A stretch of 64,000 bases of DNA from Paragordius varius. Lineage: Eukaryota; Nematomorpha. The first letter of the stretch is position 1; each line of letters starts with the position of its first letter. The position numbers were made by a program, and so were the translations under genes. The notes below the pieces were generated by a model, which was not told the DNA's origin, ran no database searches, and was given only the letters and a program-made list of their open reading frames with translations. The DNA lies in contig OZ176059.1 in NCBI GenBank assembly GCA_964247055.1, positions 3,534,001 through 3,598,000 on the forward strand. The letters run 5' to 3'. Positions 32,870 to 45,147 of this stretch are shown one piece after another.

Positions 32870-34436
32870 ACTCCTATGAATTTCCCGAATATATCAAATA
32901 TTCTAAAAATTGGAAATCTAAATCTGCAGGGATACTCCCTACCAAAATTCAGACTTCTCCATAGCCATGAAAAACCACACTATTCCAATTATTGAATTAT
33001 TGGAAACCTATGTAATGAACAATGAATATATAATCGATAACAATTATATATTATACCATTCCGGCCATCCCAATCTCAGAAGATACGGTACAGGCATCAG
33101 TATTCACATATCTTTTGCTTCATTCGCTGACGAACCCAATTTTATCAACGATGGAATCATTAAAATTACATTCAATACACTTCCATTGAAACTTAATTTG
33201 ATCCAAGCATATGCTCCTACCAGCATTTCCTCAGAGGAAGATATTGAACAATTCTGATCTCACTGGACTTTGAAATATCTGAGAGGCAGGCTGGCTTTAG
33301 ACCAAAGAGAAACACTGCTAATCACATATTTAATCTTAACAATGAATTTTGGAAAAGTCTATACTGCTTTTTGGACTTCAGTATGGCATTCAGTCTACCA
33401 CGACTGCCTATGGAACATATTACGATCTCCGGAGTTTCCCTCACATAATATTCTTGCTTAATCGCTGTATTCTAGACAAACAGCTGCGATTAAAACCCAA
33501 TTAGGTCCCACACTGATTTCCTATCCTCAGAGGTGTGAGACAAGGATGCGTCCTTTCTCCCCTCTTTAACCTATACACAGAAACATTAACACGCAATTGT
33601 AGCTTTCCCCAACATATTGGGGCACGGATCGGTGGTCTTACTATTTGCAATCTCCAGTACGCCGACGGCACCATTCTCTTGTCAGAATCCCACACGGACA
33701 TGACCTATCTTTTAAATAATCTCACCATCGAAGCAAGTTTGATGGGTCTTAAGCTGAACCCAGCTAAATCTAAAATAATGATCCTAAACGCTCCACCAAA
33801 CATTTACAATTAATAACTCCCCCATCGAACTAACCGATCACTGTAAATATCTAGGCTCCATAATTACATCCGACGGTAGCTCGGACCCCGACATATGAGC
33901 ACGACTAGCATTGGGACGTGCTACTATAGGTAAACTGTCCAAAATTTGGAACTCGTCGGTCATAAGACTTCCAAATAAACTTGCCATCTTGAAGGCGATG
34001 ATATACCCCGTGGCAATTTATGGGTCCGAATCATGGATATGCAATTTCATTGACAAAGCCCGCATAAACTCTTTTCAAATGTGGTGCTTTCGAAAAATAT
34101 TGAGAACTCCTGGAAAGCCCACATCTCCAATTCTTACATACTCAAATTCATTAAACCCCAATTTTTACTTTACGATTTAATAACCTTTAAACAGCTAAAA
34201 TATCTGGGTTATATCCTGCGATCCGACTCGCTAAAAGGCATACTCTTTGGGTTGGTAGATGGCACTTGCAGAAGGGGCCGACCCAAAAAGCGGTGGATCG
34301 ATATGCTCAAATCAATATCAAATCTAACCTTTCCTCAACTGTTGAGAGAATCACAGGATCGCCTAAAATGGTGAACACTAATCTATGAGAAAGCCAAGAG
34401 TCTGTATATTACTAGCTTATAACAACAATAGATTTT
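32870..34436 (+). mobile_element. RTE-like LINE (broken, partly deleted)
   Basis: The remains of an APE-type endonuclease come first (IGNLNLQGYSLPKFRLLHS, then RYGTGISIH and NLIQAYAPT). Reverse-transcriptase pieces follow: MRQGCVLSPLFNLYTE (motif B), LQYADGTILLSES (motif C, with G replacing the second Asp of YADD) and GLKLNPAKSKIM. The typical RTE C-terminal part is YLGSIITSDG, a conserved AIYGSESW block, MWCFRKILRTPGK, and GRPKKRWIDMLKSISN with a stop near 34374. Several frameshifts and stops separate these pieces, and the region between the endonuclease and motif B is far too short, so the core of the RT has been deleted. It is inactive. Confidence 0.85.
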
Positions 34437-34552
34437 AATTAGGCCTCTCATAGTGAATTTTTAATTAATATGAGTTAATTTTATTCACTACTATAATTCT
34501 TTGTATATTTAAATTATGGAATTTTTTAATAACATTTAATTTATATTTTTAA

Positions 34553-34813
34553 ATACAGTTTTAATTGATATTTATTTTCACGTTTTTCCGTATAGTTTCT
34601 ATTACTGTCCAGTTCTATATTGATGGCTAATTAGCAATACAGTAGCTTACAATATAAAACAAATCTTGTCCATGAATTAATAAATAATTTTAATGTTGTA
34701 AAAATAGAAAAAATGGTTATTTCACACCGTTTGTTGTTTTTAAATCACACGTTGCTGTATGGCCAATTGTTTAAAAATAATGTGAAGTGACCAACAATAA
34801 AATGGTTACTGTA
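34553..34813. mobile_element. MITE-1 right end plus MITE-2, without a gene
   Basis: Tacagttttaattgatattt followed by cacgtttttccgtatagttt and ctattactgt is a collapsed MITE-1, joined to a MITE-2 (34605-34813: aattagcaatacagtagctt; tgaagtgaccaacaataaaa). This is the arrangement that normally follows a zinc-finger gene, so a gene copy has been lost or replaced upstream by the RTE-like LINE. Confidence 0.65.
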
Positions 34814-35827
34814 TATACTTTAAGTTTTATACCTATATATCAAATAGGCTCCCGAGTTTAATCTGCATGCTACGCTTTTCCAATGTAATTGTCAGCTCAA
34901 ACATAAAAGGTTACGATGAGCCTTTTCATAAAAACCGTAAAGCACTAAGAAACTAAAACTATAAAACATTTGCATAGAAATTTTAGGATTAAAAATAAAA
35001 AAATTTTAGCTATAAAGGTTGTTTTTTTAGATAGGATAGCATAAAAATTAAAAATTTAACTAAATCACTATTATATAATTAATACTATTACTAAAACTTT
35101 ATTACATATAAACAAAAATATAGAAACAATAAATGAGAAATAGAAATGACATATATCCAGATATAATCCAACCTATAATAATATCTCATATAAAATTGAA
35201 ATTATACGGGCAAAAGGTAACTGTGTAAAGAGATGTATTTTATAAGACCGCTGTACTTAAACCTGATTTTCAAATATAACTCGTTCTAATTACCCTATGA
35301 AGACTTGTAAATTCAGGCATATTAATCAAATATTTAGGATTAGAACTTATGCAGATGATTTGAAATATTTGTCTTTAAAAAAATTTTAGCCTACGTTTTG
35401 TATATATATATATATATATATATAATATAATTAAATTTTTACTATATTTTGACATTAATCAGCAATTAATTAATATATTTCCTGCAATCGAAGCGCTTAA
35501 GTTCTCGCTTTTGTTGGCTGCTAAATATCTAAAATGGAAGATATTAAAATTATTATATATAATCCATTTTAACAAGTGATTTTAGCCGATTATTTAAATA
35601 GATGGCAAGTAAATTACAAAATATGTATAATAAACAAATAAATTTATCTAAAAAAAGACATTTATAAAATATGCCTAATTGTCGGATTAGTATCGCGTTC
35701 GAATATTGAAAAAATATGTTATATATAGCCATTAATGTAATATAAATGTAAGTAACCTTGCTTTAATCTCTGTTAGGAAAATTTTCAATAATTGATATTA
35801 ATTTTTGGCTGGGTTTACACTTAATAT
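34814..35827. repeat. repeat-unit flank with a worn MITE-1 (about 35190-35455)
   Basis: No gene is seen. The post-MITE-2 flank (cactaagaaactaaaactat) matches 26890-26910 and 44540-44560. A MITE-1 with a (TA)n run in place of its right inner arm lies at about 35190-35455. The stretch 35470-35827 is a diverged copy of 58500-58867 (cgcttttgttggctgctaaa; atagatggcaag; tttacacttaatat). Confidence 0.6.
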
Positions 35828-36275
35828 GCCGTTTGAAAAAAGACTAGAATCATTCGAAACGGCCTATAACAATAAAATAATGAAGTATAGCTGTATGGCT
35901 CAACAATTACTAGAGACCTATAATACCCAAGTAATTCCCATTGTTCTAGGGAGGTATTTGAAAAACGACATTCTTTTCGACAAAATCAAGCTTCGATGCC
36001 CTACCCAACTTAAGAAATCAATAGTTATAAGCACAATTAAATCATCCTCCGATATGTAACACATGTTTATGAGCGATAGAAATTCCCTCATAGAAAACAA
36101 CCCAACAAATGCATTTTTTTAATATTTTATATATATATTTATTTTTTTATTTTTCTTTTTTTATATATTTATATATATTAATATTTTTTCTCTTCTCCCT
36201 TGTAACTTCCCATGCCCAATATTGTTGCGTAGCACTTTTCTTCATATATTCTAAATTGTATTTTAAATATTAATA
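35828..36275 (+). mobile_element. RLE-type (R2/R4-like) LINE, 3' fragment
   Basis: The ORF starts inside the C-terminal endonuclease: PFEKRLESFETAYNNKIMKY, then SCMAQQLLETYNTQ to SSSDM and a stop at 36059. It is closely similar to the C-terminus of the longer copy at 49844-52205. The 3' UTR also matches (caacccaacaaatgca; cttctcccttgtaacttcc; gcacttttcttcat). It is strongly 5' truncated. The paralogous site at 58855-58890 lacks it and acts as an empty site. Confidence 0.85.
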
Positions 36276-37689
36276 AATTATAAAGAACACCTTTAAAAAA
36301 GGTAAGTAAAAAAATGATGTTATTGATTGAAGAAGGAAAATATATTAATTGTTTAATATAAATTATAAAATTTATATCAGGTACGCATTGTTACACTCAC
36401 TGCTGTTTATATATATATATATATATATGTATATATAAATATCGGAAACGTAAATTTCATATTTTTAAATGTTTATAGATATTAAATAAGCAATAGTTTT
36501 AAACTTATAATTAAAATGAGTTATTTTTATTCACTACTATTTTTATTGAAAAACAGTTAATTTATTTTATTTTTTTAAACGGTTTTGTCATATACAGACA
36601 ACTTAAAAATATGAAAACAAATTTTACATTGTTTTTTAAGCTCAATATATTAATTCTCTGGCTAAAAATTGCAAAGTAGGTAAAGTTTATGCTAAACACA
36701 ATCATTAAAATTTTCACAATTGCAACAATACAATTTAAATGCAATAATGTTTATAAAATGGATATCTTTTGAAATTCTTTAAATTTTTACGTTTTGGGGT
36801 ATAATTATAATTTTTACTATATTATGGGAAAACGCCCCCTATGTTGCTATTGATACCCAAATATGAACAAAAACATTCTATTTTAACAAAATATTTTTTT
36901 CGGATGTTTCCTAAAATTGTGTATATTTTTTATGCGAAATTGCTTTAACAAAAAGCTCGAAGGCATTTAAAATTAAATTAAATTTTTTTCGACTTTTATA
37001 TGAATTTTAGCTTAATAATGAAATACATGGTGAAAATAATAAATTTCTATTATATTTGCACTAGATGATCGTATGTTCTAATCAACTTGATGTTTTATCT
37101 GATATAATAAAATATATAACGGAAATGATAATGTATATATCAGAAAAATAGAGTTATATATAAAAAATTTTATGTAGTTAATTTTTATCAAACAACATAA
37201 ATATAAATTAAAGATAACCATGACGTATTTTCATGAACAAATACTATACCTCTAAAATAAAAACGTTATTTGCATCCTAATATAATTTGAATATAATGTC
37301 CCTATAATTAGTATCCATACAAAAATATTAATCTATCATATTTGCATAATTAACAACACATATAATAATACTAGACTACAGTTATCGTGAAATTTGGCTT
37401 GAAGCACCAAATAATGTCAAATTACGTCAAAGATAACAATTAGAATTTACGTTTGATAAAAATTATGACCTTCTTAACAGTTTTTAATAATTTCACTTTA
37501 GTTATAAAATTTAATTTAGGAAAATTTTGTAATTTAGCTTCAGTTATATCTGAACATCCTCCCTTAGTATATGTAAATAAAAAGAAGCTTATGGTTAAGA
37601 TACTAAGCACAACTAACTTTTATGAAACAATCTTTTTTCGACAAACCATCGAAAGATTAATTAGCATCTTTCTTTTAACAATTGTTGGC
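36276..37689. repeat. repeat-unit flank, direct paralogue of 21600-22830
   Basis: No gene is seen. The worn MITE-1 left arm at about 36590 (tcatatacagacaacttaaa), the block tatgttgctattgatacc at 36840 and cttgaagcaccaaataatgt at 37390 repeat the order found at 21617-22640. Confidence 0.6.
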
Positions 37690-38400
37690 CGGTTATTTTA
37701 TATATTAATTATATAGATGGCGTTTTTTAAGTGGAACAAATATTAAATTTTAGGCCCTTGTCTAAATATAATTTAATTGATTTAACTAAAAGTTTGTTCT
37801 TTACAGGGTTAAAAATAGCAACTTTATTAAATCCATAAAGTTTATAATAATCATTATATATTTTTCAAATGTATAATACCACACTATCGCCAATGTGGCT
37901 ATTAAAGTCTCCCAGATATTTTTAATTTTTGGCTATAAATAAATATTTTATTAATATATCATAAACCTTTGGGGTAATTTCATACTCCATTCCATTTAAT
38001 ATTGTACCTAACTAATATTTTCACTGGGCTAATATTAAAAAAATGCTGCCTTTTAGGATGAAATTTTAAAGTATCTATACGTCAAACTTTTTCGCCGCCA
38101 TTTTTTTCTTAAATTTTGTAAACTGCGAATTCACGCAAATCGAAAAATATAAATTAACCTCGATAGTTTCTAAATTACAATTTACCACAAATATATTTGA
38201 TTTTATAATGTTTATTTTAATCGAGTTTTGGGGGTATCTTAATTTGGTACTTTAGAGGTTTACTGTAAATTTCTATTTTTTTATCTAGAGAAGAGAGATT
38301 GATAATTGTATTAAGCAAAACAACTTCTCAAACAGTGGTCTATTTACCAAGCTTCATTATGATGTGCCCCCAAAATATCGTCTACAAAAATAATGAAAAT
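37690..38400 (-). repeat. inverted copy of 10985-11770
   Basis: Atgataataccacact-type and cgccaatgtggctatt sequence, the motif tttttcgccgcca and tgcccccaaaatatcgtcta are reverse complements of the block at 10985-11770. The part 38055-38400 also has a direct copy at 45835-46200. No ORF is present. Confidence 0.65.
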
Positions 38401-39109
38401 GAAGTGTATAAATTAAAAATTTTAATATTAATAAATTCAGTTTTATAATTCTTCATTTATTAAAGGCCCAATATAAAACTCAAATTTAAAACTTTGTAAA
38501 AAATGAAAATTGGGTTTCATATATATTAATTCTAAAATATATTAAACTGAAAAATCTAGTAAACATTAACATAATTTCAAGAAAAATATTAAAAATTGTT
38601 TGTAATTTATTTTAATAATTTTTCATATAATAGTAATTTTTAGGGAATAAATTAATGTAATATTATAATCCTAGATCTCTTGAGAGATTTTCAGTAATTT
38701 CACATTACTATTAGTAATTATATTAATTTATTTAAAGATTTGATGATAAAAATTTAAAAATTTAAGATAAAAGGAAATAAATGAACAATATCTTTCAAAA
38801 TTCAACTATCTTTGTAAACTATAATCTATATATTTATAAAAATGGAAAATGCTGGCTTTGTGATCTGGTACCGAAAAACCAGTAGACCCATTCAAATCCA
38901 AACATCGAAAAAATATAATCATTAATGAATGCCCCGACAATAGCTTCGCCCTTTTTTTGTAATAGGCCCCCAGTTCGGTCCCACCCCGTGTGAAAAACGG
39001 GTTTCTTAAAATTATGACTTTGAGACAATTTTCCGGAAAACGTGTTCGACCATTCATTTTCAAATATGATTTTTGTTTACTTATTTTCGTTTGAGCCGAA
39101 CATAGTCGT
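38401..39109. other. AT-rich DNA and 5' edge of a GC-richer element
   Basis: The part up to about 38800 repeats 46200-46660 (taaactggaaaatctagtaa-like). From about 38840 the composition becomes less AT-rich (ctggctttgtgatctggtac), continuing into the tandem array. This composition change probably marks the body of a separate element, but I cannot find its 5' end. Confidence 0.4.
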
Positions 39110-40650
39110 CTCGCTTTTTTGATTTAGGCCCTCTTTTTACCCGCTCCTCTTGTAAAATGCCATTTTTTCAAAAAACAAAGTCCACAAAAATAATTTTTTA
39201 ATTCTATTTTTCGCCCTAGGTATGAGACCGTAAAAATTCAATATGGATTCCACGTATTTTCTGTTAAACGGCAAAAATTTCAGTCAAGCGTTTCTTTGAT
39301 GATAGCTGTTGGTTAAGGAGACACCCGATGACTGCCTCGTCATATCGAAATAGCGTGCCTTTGGGGCTAAATTTGAAAAGCTCATCATGCCATATGAGTT
39401 TAATATTGCTTAAAGTATTACCCTAGGGAAAAATTTAAGTAGTGTGTTTTTTAAAATAAGGCTTCAATTATGCCCTTCACTCCTTGTAAAATGCGCAACC
39501 ATAGAATGATTTTTTAGTTTTAAGCAATTTTTCCATAAACCACTGAGAACATATGTAGTCAATCATTCCAGGTATTCTTTGTAAAAAGGCAAAAATTATA
39601 ATAAAGCGCTTTTTTTGTATCAGCCTTTGGTAGGGAGCTACTCGCCTAAATCTGCTCCACATAACGAAATTGCGTTGTTTAGGAGTTACTTTTTAGAAAA
39701 CTTATTACATACAAGTTTATAAAGGGCCTAAAATATTACACGTAAAAAGGCAATAATTAAATTCGAGCGGTTTTAAATAAGTCGTTCCACACCCTAAGAA
39801 ATGCGCTATCATTGAATAATTTAGTTTTCAAGCCATTTTTCCAAAAACCTTTAAGAACATATGGATTCAAGGATGATTCCAGGTATTTCCCTATAAAAGC
39901 AAAAATTTTATGGAACGCTTTTTATATTGACTTCTGAGTAGGGGGCAGCCGCTTACAACTGCGCCACCATATAGTACAGCCTGACTTTGTAAGCAAATTT
40001 TAGGAAACTTATATGGCCATATGATTTCAATAAGGGCGTTACATATTACTCGTAAACAGGCAAAAGATTAGTAAAGTGAATTTCTTAAATTATCTCGTAA
40101 TTAGGTCCTCGCATTGAAAATGCGTCACCATATGACTTATTAGTTTTGAGGAAGTTTTTCGAAAATCGTGAGCTTATGGAATCAATCATGATTCCAGTAA
40201 TTAAGGCAACAATTTTAATCGAGCGTTTTTTTGTTTCACCCCTGATTAGGGGGCTACACGCGTGGGTCACCATATCGGTACAGCTTGCCTTTTGAGCCAA
40301 ATTACAAAACACCTATTAATCAAGATATTCCGCAAAAATTTTGCCCAACGCTTTTATTGCCCTGTAGGAGCTGCCCGCCAAAAACTGCGCCACTATATAG
40401 AAATTGCGTTGTTTTGTAAAGAAAATTTATGAAGCTATATAAGCTCATAAAAGCTTGAAATATCATCCGTAACTAGGTAAAAATTAAGGTCTTTTTTATT
40501 AGCCGTTGAGGCATTTATGCCCTAAAAATAGGCCATCATAAAACAATTATTTAGTTATGAGGTATTTTTAAATATCCATGAGATGATGGTATTAAAAATG
40601 TCCAAATATTTGCCCTATAAAGCAAAGAATTTAATTCATCGCTTTTAAAA
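39110..40650. repeat. tandem array, period about 310 bp, about five diverged units
   Basis: Two landmarks recur at regular spacing. The first is aaaatgcgcaaccat-like sequence at about 39152, 39488, 39800, 40118 and 40525. The second is tagggggctacncgc...accatat at about 39325, 39632, 39943, 40249 and 40367. Spacings are about 306-336 bp, except for one shortened unit. Between them ccaggtattc...gcaaaaatt and agcgcttttt also recur. No ORF explains it. The units are diverged from each other. Confidence 0.75.
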
Positions 40651-40977
40651 AACTTAAGAGGCCATACGAGTTTAATTTTTACATTTCTGTGGTATTTGTA
40701 AAATATCATTCTTTCCTTTAAAAAGGGACCACAAATGATTTACTTTTTATATCCCTTAATCCCAACTGTGTGAACAAAAAATCTTGAACTAATTCCAATA
40801 ATAGTTGAATACTAATTTTAATAAGGGACAGTTTAAATATGTCATTTTAGAGTCAATATTTGAGCCCATGGAAAAACCCGTAAAAGATTAATAATTTAAG
40901 ACATTCTTTTGATTAAATATTTTATTATTTTTTTTATCTTCCTTACCACTGCAAATTATTAAGATTATTATTGAAGA

Positions 40978-41005
40978 AACTCTGCCACGCGAAGCGGCCA
41001 GCTAG
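40978..41005 (+). mobile_element. Helitron-like 3' terminus
   Basis: Tctgccacgcgaagcggcca followed by gCTAG|t has the features of a Helitron 3' end: a short GC-rich potential hairpin with a CGAA-type loop, a few bases, then CTAG followed by T. It is a GC island in an AT-rich landscape and lies about 350 bp after the tandem array, which could be the internal part of the same non-autonomous element. No 5' TC end and no Rep/helicase gene was found. Confidence 0.5.
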
Positions 41006-41811
41006 TTGAAAATATTTTTCTACAGAAAATTTAGTATATTTATATTCATTAATAAGAAAAAGATATGCAAAATAAATGTGGACGATGTTATCTATCTTTG
41101 AATGTAAATTAAACAAAACTTATTATGTAATGATAGAATCATAATCATATTTGTCAACCACTTAATAATTTTATATTTAATTATAGCAATAAAAGTACAG
41201 TTTATTCTTTAAAAGAGATAGATTTATTAAAATGGTCTTTTAATATTAAAAATGGCGCTGTCTTTTATAAAATAAAAATTCATTTACATGCCAAACTTAT
41301 ACTTAGCAGAAAATCGCAAAATAAAAATATCCCGATTAAGATATTTTTACTATCTCTAAATATATTTTTAAAATATTCATGTTAAAAAAGAATTGACAGA
41401 TTGTTTTCTTTGATAAATGAAAAAAATCATTAGAAATATTTGCATTAAATTTTATCAAAAATAAATATTTTATATTTTTTTTGATAATTATAAAAAATAA
41501 TCTAAATCACAAAACATAATCAACCCCCGTCATTATTATTAATAAATAAAGTTTGGTAATTGTAAAAAGTATCAATATTTAGTAAGTGCAGGTTAAAGTA
41601 AATCAAAATTATATATAATATTTATTAGTTAAATAAATTATTTAAATTATTAATAAATAAAACCGTAATTTTTTAAAAATATTTAATATAACCTTCTAAG
41701 GTAAATTACTAGAATTTATATATATAATTTAAAAATATTAAAAAATTACTTTATTTTAAAATGTTTTAAACCCAAAAATAATTGAAAATAATTCAAATAT
41801 TATGAAATGAA
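41006..41811. other. AT-rich DNA upstream of gene copy 6, no gene seen
   Basis: There is no coding sequence and few landmarks. It corresponds in position to the promoter region of copy 6, but no landmark A or clear core promoter motif is visible. Confidence 0.4.
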
Positions 41812-41899
41812 ACAACAGACGATTACATTAACAACAGTTTTTTTAAATTGTCTGCTTTTTGTTTATTCGAAAAAATATTCAAATTTATTTGGAAAATGG
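41812..41899 (+). other. predicted exon 1 of zinc-finger copy 6
   Basis: The block begins acaacagacgattac, carries CAGACGATT/AAATTGTCTG and TTCGAAAAAATATTCAAA, and ends TTTGGAAAATGG|GTATTT. The ATG is at 41896-41898 and the donor at 41900. Confidence 0.65.
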
Positions 41900-42559
41900 G
41901 TATTTATATAATATCAAATACTTTAAATGAAATTTATTTATTATATCATATTTTATTTAAATATATATTTTTTGTAAAATAATATTAAAATAATTTGTTT
42001 TAAAAAAATTTAATATTTTTTTATGATTTAATTTAATATTATTTTTGTTTTAAAATATTATAGTAGAACCTATTATATCATTTATAGTTGATAGATAATA
42101 TTTTTAGATTATTATTTAGATTTGGAAATTTTGTATTAATTTTGATATGATTCTATTTATCAATAATTATTTTTGGTTTCAAAAAATATATGTATAAAAT
42201 TCCTAATCTATTTCAATGTTTTAATCAATACTATCATAAAACATCAAGTTACCTAATATTAAAATTAATAGACGTATTAATTTAAATAATTGGTAAAAAT
42301 ATTAAATTTGGTATAATAATAATAAAAATAATTTTAAAACAACACCGCTTTGTTTGAGAAAAATAATAAATTGTTTGATTTTTAAACTTTAAATTAATCT
42401 TCCATATAATAGTTGTTTCATTTGTGGGGTTAGTTGTCTTCTTGATAAAAAATAAATTTATTACCAATCCGCGAATTTCTGCAACCTTCTTAATATTAGA
42501 TAATTTTTTTTAAATAGTCAAAATTTTAAATTAAATCTAATACCGGTAAAATCCAACGT

Positions 42560-42771
42560 ACTAAGGGAAAAAACTAAATATATTTTTGACAGCCATACTT
42601 TATGTTATAACACTCATGATTTACAAAATAGGGAATAGAGATGTAGATGAAAATATAAGGAATTTAAGATATCACACATAATATTATAGTTTATGAAAAG
42701 TATTAGTTTTATAAACTATGATTTCTTTATGTTTTTACATTTTGTCTGTATATTTTCAACCATTACTCTAT
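42560..42771. mobile_element. MITE-1 remnant (intron of gene copy 6)
   Basis: The inner left arm gacagccatactttatg and the right arm ttacattttgtctgtatatt are recognisable. Both outer ends are worn (right end ccattactcta). Confidence 0.55.
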
Positions 42772-42892
42772 GGTTTATGTATGCATCATTAATTTATGGT
42801 AATAACTTGATTAGGTTTTAGATTCCTTTCCTGCGTTGTTAAGATTTTTTGTTTCTTCATTGATAACTTGAGTTTTAAATTACATTTCTTTT

Positions 42893-43769
42893 ATTTCGGC
42901 GACTCGACTTACAAACTGTGGTGTGATCTCGATACAAAGTTTTATAAAGTAGAACTCAAAAATCAACAAGAAACGTATATTGATGATCCATCTAAACCGA
43001 CATCATTTATCAATTTGTTGGAAAATGAAGATTTTACAAACGATGATTTGCGGAGAATTTTGATCGCTTCTTTCCATAACCTTTGATATTTAAGGGAACA
43101 TAAAAGCGAAAATACTCTAAAAAATAATAATTCAAATGATGAAATCACCGAAACCATCAAAGATGCCATAATAATTGATTTGGTAGGAGAACAGACGGAA
43201 CCTTTAGATCTATCGCTGAAAAAACCACCAAAAATTATAAAAGATTTTACCTCGGTATGTTCAAATGTTGATTCGACATAAATATGAATAATATAAACAA
43301 GCTATTCGATGATAGTAACACAACACCTATTTTATCTTTAAACTCTTCAAAATTGGGTAATTATCGATGTATTCAATGTGATAAACTTTATAAGGATAGA
43401 AACGGCTTGACCAACCATATTCGTTCGGTTCATGAACAAATTAAATATCCGTGTAAAATTTGTTCGAAAATGTTTTCTAAAGGCAATCTTGCTAGGCACA
43501 TTAAGTCGATTCATGAAAAAATTAAACATAAATGTCCGATTTGCAAAAAGGAATATACTGGAAAAGGCAATCTTGCAACACATATTCAGGGTGTTCACAG
43601 AAAAATTAAATATCATTGCAAAATTTGTTCGAAAATGTTTTATAAAGGCAATCTTGCTAGGCACATATATTCAGTTCATGAGAAAATCAAACATGAATGT
43701 GCGATTTGCAAAAAGGAATATACCGAAAAAAGCAGTCTTGCCAGGCATATTATAAATGTACATAATTGA
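42893..43769 (+). pseudogene. C2H2 zinc-finger/CtBP-motif gene, copy 6, exon 2 (broken)
   Basis: The acceptor is damaged: the sequence is ttcttttATTTCGGCGA, without the AG found in the other copies. The exon continues DSTYKLWCDLDTKFYKVELK to FHNL, where a TGA at 43084 replaces a cysteine codon. PLDLSLKK is intact in the same frame. A 4-bp deletion near 43270 then shifts the frame. The rest, from 43284, is open with five finger units. Fingers 2 and 4 have only 11 residues between the second Cys and first His (KMFSKGNLARH, KMFYKGNLARH) and so are probably non-functional. Fingers 4-5 look like a duplicate of fingers 2-3. Ends INVHN and the family stop. Confidence 0.9.
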
Positions 43770-43945
43770 ACACTTAATTCAACATATATAATATATTACA
43801 TGTAGCATTAAATATAATTTTGTTTAAATATCCATTTCGCAAATAAAAGATGTTGAGATTCATATTATTTTAGGAAGACGTTTTGAAAAAGCATCGTTAA
43901 TAAAATATTTGGAATGATATTTGACCGGTCTTCTCTGGAGTTTAT

Positions 43946-44214
43946 TTTGTGGGAAAAATCGATAACGACCAAACGTAAAAATTCAAACCCAAATAATTTT
44001 TTTTAAAGACAACCATTATATCTTTATTTCCTAAATATAACTGATTGTTTTAACTGCAAATTGTAAAATAGATTTATTGGTAACACAATCAATTATGTAT
44101 TTTACAATTCTAATTATATATACGATAAATTTGATTCTAAAATATATAGTTTGTCTTTTGAAAAAATTGTCTTTATATGTTCACGTTTTGTCCGTATAAT
44201 TTCAATTTTTACTG
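43946..44214. mobile_element. MITE-1 copy (downstream position, gene copy 6)
   Basis: Left arm aaaaatcgataacgaccaaa then cgtaaaaattc; right arm tcacgttttgtccgtataat then caatttttactgt. Nearly identical to 26292-26562. Confidence 0.75.
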
Positions 44215-44419
44215 TCCAGTTCTATATTGATGGCTAATTAGCAATACAGTAATGTAGAATATAAATCAAATCTTTTCCATAAATTGATAAACAAAATTAA
44301 TGTTGTGATATAGGAAAAATATATATTTCACACCGTTTGTTGTTTTTTATTCACATGTTACTGTAATGCCAACTGGCCAAAAATAATGCGAAGTGGCCAA
44401 CAATAAAAAGGGTACTGTA
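44213..44419. mobile_element. MITE-2 copy
   Basis: Left part ggctaattagcaatacagta; right part actggccaaaaataatgcga, then ccaacaataaaaagggtact. It has the degraded left end shared with 26560 and 34605. Confidence 0.65.
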
Positions 44420-44726
44420 TACACTTTATTTACTTTATATAACAAATACAAGGTTTAATCTGCAAGTCACAGTTTTTTCAATGTAAATAATTATCAATTT
44501 AAACCTTTCAGGCCACATCTCACTCGGTTTAAAATCCATCACTTAGAAACTAAATCTATGAAATATTTGCAAAAAATTCAAAAATAAGATAAATAAAATT
44601 AAGAAAATTTTTTTTGGCGATATAGGCCTATTAAAAAATCGCATGAAAATCAAAAAATATTAAACAAATTATAAAAAATACTTAATTAACAAAAAAATAA
44701 TAGAATTACCAACATATTATTAAGGC

Positions 44727-44830
44727 TTCGATTCGAATTGGGGTATCTAAATACCCCAGACTTAATTTGAGTTAGGATTTTTAAAAAATTACTGAAAGAA
44801 ACGGTCCCAATTCAAAATTTCGCCCATAAT
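44727..44830. mobile_element. MITE-3 left end (single-ended copy)
   Basis: Cttcgattcgaattggggta then tctaaataccccagactt, a run of AT-rich DNA and aaacggtcccaattcaaaat are the same as the left 100 bp of 45148-45692. No right end is found before the next copy. Confidence 0.65.
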
Positions 44831-45147
44831 AGTTATTAAAAATATTAATTATGTTTATAATTGATCGGATATTTATGGAATTCATACTTTTTATTAATAA
44901 TATCAATTAAAACATTATAAGACAAATTATTTTAAAAGACAACCAGGCTTTCCTTTATACGCTCTTTAGTTACGATTGTAGAATATAAAATTGATTGTTT
45001 ATATATCTTTATTTCACATGCCATTTAAATCAATTATAAAAGTCAAGGTTTTGTTTTATTTAGTTTTTTAGCATACCAAAATAATTATTTTTTCAGTCAC
45101 GTAAATTGTTATTGGTCAGTTAACGTTTCAACATAAATTTTTAACAC

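Noticed and set aside
38806-39063. Minus-strand ORFs in the tandem-array region (also 39477-39662, 40085-40312)
   Set aside because: The array units are similar in DNA but the ORFs do not keep frame or sequence from unit to unit.
43347-43664. Antisense ORFs over the finger regions (also at 18714-18908, 25910-26128, 48498-48839)
   Set aside because: These are mirror images of the repeated finger codons; their text (NRTFMFNFFMNRLNV) simply follows the opposite-strand linkers.
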